Below, piece by piece: positions 6,230 through 7,449 of a stretch of 7,449 bases of DNA. Source of the DNA: Alphaproteobacteria bacterium (lineage in GTDB: Bacteria; Pseudomonadota; Alphaproteobacteria; Rhizobiales; Aestuariivirgaceae); NCBI GenBank assembly GCA_020441605.1, contig JAGRLX010000034.1, positions 1 to 7,449 of the forward strand, in the 5' to 3' direction. Made by a program: the position numbers and the translations under genes. Positions within the stretch are counted from its first letter, which is position 1; each line of letters starts with the position of its first letter. The notes under the pieces are model-generated. The model searched no databases and was not told where the DNA came from. It saw nothing but the letters and a program-made list of their open reading frames with translations.

Positions 6230-7069
6230 TTGGCCGGCTTCGATCATTCCATGCGCGGCGACGTGATGCGCTTCTTCTCGGAGATGCGGGAGGGAAGCCG
6301 CCGGCAGGGCAACGTGATCTTCGCCCTGATCTTCAAGGACGTGAAGACCAGGGCGGGCGGCGGGCGCTATGGCCTGCTCAGTCTTGTCGGACCCCTGGTG
6401 GAGCCGGCAGTGGCCGCCGCAGTCATAACTCTGATCTTCTACTACATGCGCGCCATGCAGCCGCTTGGCGTCCATATCGCATTGTGGATTACGGTGTCCT
6501 ATCTGCCCTTCGGCATCATCAGGCGGTCACTCAGCTCCATACCGCGGGTCGTGAGATCGAACGCCGCCTTCTACGCCTATCAGCAGGTCAAGCCGTTCGA
6601 CGCCATCATCGCCAGCTTTATACTGGAAGTAGCGCTTTTGCTGTTCGGCAGCATGCTGGTCTTCTTCACGCTGGGTTGGTTCTTCGATCTCGTCCCGAAT
6701 TTCAATGAGCCACTGGGCGTATTGGGTATATTCGGGATGATGGCTTTGACCGGCCTCGGCATCAGCCTGTTCATCGGCACCTACGGAACCCTCTATCCCA
6801 TCATAAGCACAGTGGCGAGTTTTTCTTCGCGTGCGCTCTTCCTCGCTTCCGCTGTTATTCATCCAATTTCGCATGTCTATGGCCAGGTTGGCGATCTCCT
6901 GCTCTGGAACCCGCTGGTGCACATGGAGGAGTACATTCGCTTTTATGCCCTGGGCCTCCCGGTATTCCAGGGTGTGACGCTCACTTTCCCCGCGGGATAT
7001 ATGCTAACCATCTTGTTCCTGGGCTTCGTCGGCTATTACGTCAACCGCTACGAGTTGCTGCGCAGATGA
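6230..7069 (+). CDS. kpsM: Capsule polysaccharide ABC exporter permease KpsM (ABC-2 type)
   Basis: 279 residues (E. coli KpsM 258). Inner-membrane subunit that, with KpsT, moves the Kdo-linked capsule glycolipid across the cytoplasmic membrane. The N-terminal amphipathic stretch NVIFALIFKDVKTR (28-41) precedes about six hydrophobic segments: roughly 49-72, 80-98, 124-153, 161-184, 188-212 and 251-271. The loop LWNPLVHMEEYIR (225-237) is the conserved ABC-2/KpsM NPL motif region before the last helix, and the chain ends with a basic YELLRR. The start is TTG at 6230 with GGGAG seven bases before; ATG at 6251 is the alternative and would shorten the protein by seven residues. The 3' end overlaps kpsT by ATGA (7066-7069), coupling the two transporter subunits. 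A general O-antigen-type polysaccharide permease is the fallback name, but KpsC and KpsS next door favour capsule. Confidence 0.94.
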   Translation: MAGFDHSMRGDVMRFFSEMREGSRRQGNVIFALIFKDVKTRAGGGRYGLLSLVGPLVEPAVAAAVITLIFYYMRAMQPLGVHIALWITVSYLPFGIIRRSLSSIPRVVRSNAAFYAYQQVKPFDAIIASFILEVALLLFGSMLVFFTLGWFFDLVPNFNEPLGVLGIFGMMALTGLGISLFIGTYGTLYPIISTVASFSSRALFLASAVIHPISHVYGQVGDLLLWNPLVHMEEYIRFYALGLPVFQGVTLTFPAGYMLTILFLGFVGYYVNRYELLRR

Positions 7070-7449
7070 TCGAACTGGTCAATGTCTCGAAATATTATCC
7101 GACCGAATTCGGCCGGCATTACGTCTTTCGCGACGTGAATCTCGTGTTGCCGCTTGACATGAGCGTCGGCGTGATCGGACCCAACGGTGCCGGCAAGTCG
7201 ACATTCCTGCGCCTGATCGGCGGCGCCGATATTCCCAGCGAAGGACGAATCTTGCGGAGCGGCCGGATTTCGCCACCGATGGGATTGACACCCGGCATCC
7301 AGGCCAATTTGACCGGTGGCGAGAACACCCGCTTTGCCTGCCGGATCTATGGCATGTCGCGCGACGAGATGGACGAGGTCGTCGATAAGGTGCGGGAGCT
7401 GGCCGGCATTGGCAACTATTTCGACATGCCGGTGAAGACCTATTCGGCC
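7066..7449 (+). CDS. kpsT: Capsule polysaccharide ABC exporter ATPase KpsT (partial, C-terminus off the right edge)
   Basis: 128 codons of a protein usually about 220 residues long. Nucleotide-binding subunit that energises KpsM. Visible: MIELVNVSKYY start, GRHYVFRDVNL (16-26), Walker A GPNGAGKST (38-46), PMGLTPGIQANLTGGEN, where the Q-loop Gln78 lies, and YFDMPVKTYSA (118-128). The last residues YSA are the start of the KpsT/Wzt-type YSxGM signature, so the window ends inside it; Walker B and the H-loop lie outside. The overall pattern closely resembles E. coli KpsT as recalled (GRHYVFKDLN, GRNGAGKST, YFDMPIKTYSSGM). The ATG overlaps the kpsM stop (ATGA), and no independent Shine-Dalgarno is evident, so translation is probably coupled. 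Confidence 0.95.
   Translation, partial: MIELVNVSKYYPTEFGRHYVFRDVNLVLPLDMSVGVIGPNGAGKSTFLRLIGGADIPSEGRILRSGRISPPMGLTPGIQANLTGGENTRFACRIYGMSRDEMDEVVDKVRELAGIGNYFDMPVKTYSA

Noticed and set aside
6187..6708. Plus-strand frame through the kpsC/kpsM boundary with ATGs at 6223 and 6226 near the GGGAG
   Set aside because: Its translation shows no family or membrane pattern, while the kpsM frame starting at TTG 6230 gives a full ABC-2 permease.

Overview
The window is GC-rich with tightly packed genes. Gene content suggests an alphaproteobacterium, possibly Rhodospirillales- or Rhizobiales-like; this is an inference from codon bias and gene families, because no rRNA or other taxonomic marker is present. 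It contains two unrelated neighbourhoods that meet near base 2650-2800.

Left part (1-2643), a probable pyrimidine-type scavenging locus. A taurine/nitrate/sulfonate-class ABC importer ATPase (minus strand, runs off the left edge) is divergent from a TetR-family regulator of the RutR (uracil/thymine-sensing) type. Between them, at 688-707, lies a near-perfect palindrome matching the recalled RutR operator consensus TTGACCA-N2-TGGTCAA at 13 of 14 fixed bases. A cytosine-deaminase-like amidohydrolase converges on the regulator, and the two 3' ends overlap by 25 bases. The simplest reading is a RutR-like repressor controlling uptake, and perhaps deamination, of a pyrimidine or related heterocycle. 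The deaminase keeps all metal ligands of CodA but has Cys where CodA has the substrate-proximal Asp314, so the substrate may not be cytosine.

Right part (2644-7449), a group-2-type (ABC-transporter-dependent) capsule locus on the plus strand in the order kpsS-kpsC-kpsM-kpsT. KpsS and the two-module KpsC build the poly-beta-Kdo linker on phosphatidylglycerol. KpsM and KpsT form the inner-membrane ABC exporter. Spacing (25 nt, 3 nt, then a 4-nt ATGA overlap) indicates one operon. kpsT is cut by the right edge just as its ABC signature begins. Upstream of kpsS there is a good -24/-12 (sigma-54-like) element embedded in a perfect 6+6 bp inverted repeat.

No RNA genes, CRISPR arrays, insertion sequences or convincing rho-independent terminators were seen. 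The protein families are known ones. The most checkable points are the RutR-like operator and its regulon, the active-site change in the deaminase, and the sigma-54-like element ahead of the capsule operon.
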